From Candidatus Aminicenantota bacterium (GTDB lineage: Bacteria > Acidobacteriota > Aminicenantia > UBA2199), in assembly GCA_030671465.1 (NCBI GenBank), contig DAOVIP010000079.1, positions 1-7,738 of the forward strand: DNA of 7,738 bases, written 5' to 3'. Below are positions 6,068 through 7,738 of the stretch, piece after piece. Each line of letters begins with the position of its first letter. The stretch's first letter is position 1. The notes beneath the pieces were generated by a model, which saw nothing but the letters and a program-made list of their open reading frames with translations, ran no database searches and had not been told where the DNA came from. Both the position numbers and the translations under genes were made by a program.

Positions 6068-6155
6068 TCAAGCCTCCTAATTATTCAACCCTTAGGATGA
6101 GATTTACTCTTAACAGAGAAATTCATTTCTCAACTAAGGAGCCTGTCATATGCAA
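6068..6155 (-). promoter_or_regulatory. Structured leader of the lipoprotein mRNA (candidate)
   Basis: About 88 bases between the predicted start and the ATG. CCTTAG (6134-6139) can pair with CTAAGG (6090-6095), extended by TGAG/CTCA. GAGAAA-TGAA-TTTCTC (6116-6131) is a perfect 6-bp hairpin that competes with the TGAG/CTCA extension. The same upstream stretch, CTCCTTAGTT, can instead pair with TTAGGAG of the ribosome site. The two pairings exclude each other, as in switch-like leaders. It matches no riboswitch I know, and these short stems could be chance. Confidence 0.3.
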
Positions 6156-6161
6156 ATTATA

Positions 6162-6190
6162 TTTATAATTTAATATGATATAAAAGTCAA
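6162..6190 (-). promoter_or_regulatory. Promoter of the lipoprotein-thiD operon
   Basis: On the minus strand TTGACT (-35, 6185-6190) is followed after 17 bases by TATAAA (-10, 6162-6167); each box matches consensus at 5 of 6 positions. The predicted start is near 6155. The surrounding sequence is extremely AT-rich, which raises the chance of false matches. Confidence 0.6.
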
Positions 6191-6219
6191 GTTTATTTAA
6201 TTTAAAAATTGTCATTGTT

Positions 6220-6247
6220 TCAGGCCAGTATGTAGGGCCTGATTTTT
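6220..6247 (+). terminator. Intrinsic terminator pointing rightward, against the genes
   Basis: TCAGGCC (6220-6226) and GGCCTGA (6236-6242) form a perfect 7-bp stem with a 9-base loop. On the plus strand it is followed at once by five T (6243-6247). Read on the minus strand, the direction of both flanking genes, the hairpin has no T run directly after it; ATTTTT comes only about 10 bases later. The T run overlaps the stop codon of the gene at 6246-6596. Confidence 0.65.
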
Positions 6248-6596
6248 AATATTTATAAAACCACATCAAGAATAACCACAGATCCTGAATATAGGGAATA
6301 CGCTTATTGTTCAGAAAAATTTCTGTATTCTTATGCTGATGAACAAGACTAAACAATTGATGCAGGGCTTTCGAGTCTTCGGGATAAAAACTGGCGTAAA
6401 CTTTATAGGATTCTCTTGTTCCCTCTTCTAAAAAATATTTGTTTTTCGTTGCCAGCTCGAGAGCTTGTTCATAATTTGGAGATAAATGTTTTTGAAATTT
6501 AATGGTGATTTTAAAATCCCTATTGGCCTTTTTGGGATTTAAAATATTGAATAGTTTTTCATCTTCAATTTTTTTTCGGGCATCCATTTTGTTCAT
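6246..6596 (-). CDS. Hypothetical protein, 116 codons, downstream of the helicase
   Basis: I do not recognise this protein. It is soluble-looking and basic at the N-terminus. It has a strand-like segment FKITIKF (28-34), a helical stretch with YEQALELA (42-49), a second strand-like KVYASFYP (65-72), and a C-terminus ending in an aromatic run, LWLFLMWFYKY (106-116). The alternating strand/helix pattern suggests a small alpha-beta fold; no catalytic motif is obvious. It lies 55 bases after the helicase stop. Neither Met1 (6596) nor Met4 (6587) has a ribosome site. A TATAAT box (6595-6600) overlaps Met1, so if that promoter is used translation would begin at Met4 from a leaderless mRNA, giving 113 residues. 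Normal codon content and clean stops make it likely a real gene. Confidence 0.7.
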   Translation of the reverse strand: MNKMDARKKIEDEKLFNILNPKKANRDFKITIKFQKHLSPNYEQALELATKNKYFLEEGTRESYKVYASFYPEDSKALHQLFSLVHQHKNTEIFLNNKRIPYIQDLWLFLMWFYKY

Positions 6597-6624
6597 TATA
6601 TTACAAATGCAATCGTTAACTCAA
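6595..6624 (-). promoter_or_regulatory. Candidate promoter overlapping the start of the 116-codon gene
   Basis: On the minus strand TTGAGT (6619-6624) is followed after 18 bases by a perfect TATAAT (6595-6600). The last two bases of the -10 box are the first two of the upstream ATG. Transcription would begin near 6588, one base before the second ATG (6587). Confidence 0.42.
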
Positions 6625-6651
6625 GTACCGAAAAAATTTGGAGAAGCCCGC

Positions 6652-7738
6652 TTATAAAAATTGTACCTTGGCAACTGATGTATCAATCAATATTTCACCC
6701 TTTTCCACAAATTCAATTAAAAAGGTGCTGCTACTCAGCTCTTTAATGATTTTTCCCTTTCCAAAAACCGGATGTTGAATATAACGTGATAGCGAATCCG
6801 AGTTTTCGGCTTCTCCTCCAGAAATCAGACGGTGATATAGCTCTTCGCTTTCAAAAACCGTTGTATAAAAAGCGGTGTGGATCTGCCGAAGAAAATAGGA
6901 TGTCTTTTGAGAACCAGTGGACACGATCAAATTTTGAATAGCTCTGGTAGCTCCTACATAAAATAGTCGCCTCTCTTCTTCCAATTCATCATACCCTTTT
7001 CTTAGAAAAAAAGGCATATAAGCGGCGTTTATTCCCGCGATAATGACAGTCTGAAATTCAGTACCTTTGGCATTGTGCATGGTCAGTAAATAAACAGGCA
7101 TCTTTTTTTCATTTTTTCGTTTAGGCGATTCCAAACTCATTCTATCCAATAAATCAATAAACTCTGCATTCGGATTGTTTTTTTCCCATTTCTCCATGAA
7201 AGTAATCAATTCTTTAACATTTAATAAACGTGAATGCTCCTGTTTTTCATCTAGAGATTTGACATAATTTGAGAAATCCAAAAGCAAATTTAATATTTCA
7301 GAAAAGCGAAAATTGTTTTTATTTTTGTTTAGTTCTTCCATTTTATCAAACAATTTATGGGACTTAAATTTATCCTGAAAATTATCCTTAAGTGTAAAAA
7401 ATAACGACTTTTGGGTCTCTTTTGATTTTTTAATTAGCAGGTTGAGGGTCTTGGGACCAATTCCCAGTGGTAGAAAATCAACTACCCGGAGAAAAGAAAG
7501 GTTGTCTTGGGAATCTATGGTTAACTTTAACAGGGCCAAACAATCCTTTATCTCTTTTCTATCAAAAAATCGCAATCCCTTTATGATTTTAAAATGAATG
7601 TTCTGTTTTAAAAATTCCGTTTCCAAAGCCAGAGACTGAGAGTTGATACGATATAATACAGCCAGGGGAAACATTTCCGAATTTGATTTTTTCAACCGGG
7701 AAATAAGACCTGCAATCTTTTCAGCTTCCTGCTCTTTG
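6652..7738 (-). CDS. UvrD/PcrA/Rep-type superfamily 1 DNA helicase, C-terminal part
   Basis: The frame stays open to the window edge, so the N-terminus with the Walker A and DExx motifs is outside; 361 residues are visible. An in-frame TTG at 7695 is internal, because the residues before it (EQEAEKIAGLISRL) fit the family. Visible parts: motif IV AVLYRINSQS (26-35) with Arg30; LRFFDRKEIKD (55-65); motif V TMHNAKGTEF (219-228); motif VI EEERRLFYVGATRA (253-266). A C-terminal Tudor-like domain with HPVFGKGKI starts at about 318; in PcrA/UvrD this domain contacts RNA polymerase. The motif IV-V distance is about 190 residues, normal for a complete 2B domain. The enzyme unwinds DNA 3'-5' in repair or replication restart. 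UvrD, PcrA and Rep cannot be separated from this part alone. Confidence 0.93.
   Translation of the reverse strand, partial: KEQEAEKIAGLISRLKKSNSEMFPLAVLYRINSQSLALETEFLKQNIHFKIIKGLRFFDRKEIKDCLALLKLTIDSQDNLSFLRVVDFLPLGIGPKTLNLLIKKSKETQKSLFFTLKDNFQDKFKSHKLFDKMEELNKNKNNFRFSEILNLLLDFSNYVKSLDEKQEHSRLLNVKELITFMEKWEKNNPNAEFIDLLDRMSLESPKRKNEKKMPVYLLTMHNAKGTEFQTVIIAGINAAYMPFFLRKGYDELEEERRLFYVGATRAIQNLIVSTGSQKTSYFLRQIHTAFYTTVFESEELYHRLISGGEAENSDSLSRYIQHPVFGKGKIIKELSSSTFLIEFVEKGEILIDTSVAKVQFL

Noticed and set aside
6068..6245. TPP riboswitch upstream of the lipoprotein-thiD operon
   Set aside because: I looked because thiD is in the operon, but the CUGAGA and related conserved TPP motifs are absent.
6597..6651. 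Terminator after the helicase gene
   Set aside because: A T-rich stretch is present, but the GC-containing part gives no stem longer than two or three pairs.
6652..7695. Helicase gene starting at TTG 7695
   Set aside because: Codons from 7696 to the window edge continue typical helicase sequence with no stop, so the gene is simply cut by the window.
1..7738. CRISPR array, insertion sequence, prophage or defence island
   Set aside because: No direct DNA repeats with spacers, no transposase or integrase, and no terminal inverted repeats; the genes are housekeeping or hypothetical.

Overview
The window is AT-rich bacterial chromosome in genetic code 11: TGA is a normal stop, the start regions that have ribosome sites use AGGAG or AGGAGG, and several promoters match the sigma-70 TTGACA/TATAAT pattern with 17-base spacing. 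It holds nine largely housekeeping genes plus the first ten codons of a tenth. I cannot name the organism. The C-terminal part of the TPR lipoprotein recalls, from memory only, TPR proteins of Acidobacteriota- or Aminicenantes-like bacteria. This is a weak hint.

Left block (1-2385, minus strand): one promoter drives a probable operon, HU-type DNA-binding protein -> tandem universal stress protein -> dprA -> topA. The topA start overlaps the dprA stop as ATGA, and only its first ten codons lie in the window. The operon combines DNA architecture, stress response, single-strand DNA handling and DNA topology.

Middle (2441-3430): a divergent near-consensus promoter serves a DUF1232 (YkvA-like) gene on the plus strand. 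It converges, with 8 bases between stops, on a minus-strand Rrf2-family regulator that carries an IscR-type three-cysteine motif. The regulator's promoter lies so close to its ATG that the mRNA is probably leaderless.

Right block (3427-6190, minus strand): a long TPR lipoprotein is followed four bases later by a ThiD-type kinase gene. The thiD frame has no ATG, GTG or TTG before its conserved N-terminus, so it probably starts at ATT (4191) by translational coupling, giving 254 residues. The lipoprotein contains two arrays of ten-residue repeats (nine and eight units), and its leader can fold in alternative ways.

Right edge (6246-7738, minus strand): the C-terminal part of a UvrD/PcrA-type helicase, running off the window, is followed by an unrecognised 116-codon gene. 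A clear intrinsic terminator sits after that gene but points against the genes.

I see no transposon, phage, CRISPR, tRNA or rRNA, and no defence system. The most unusual items are the decapeptide-repeat lipoprotein, the ATG-less thiD, and the run of leaderless or nearly leaderless promoters.
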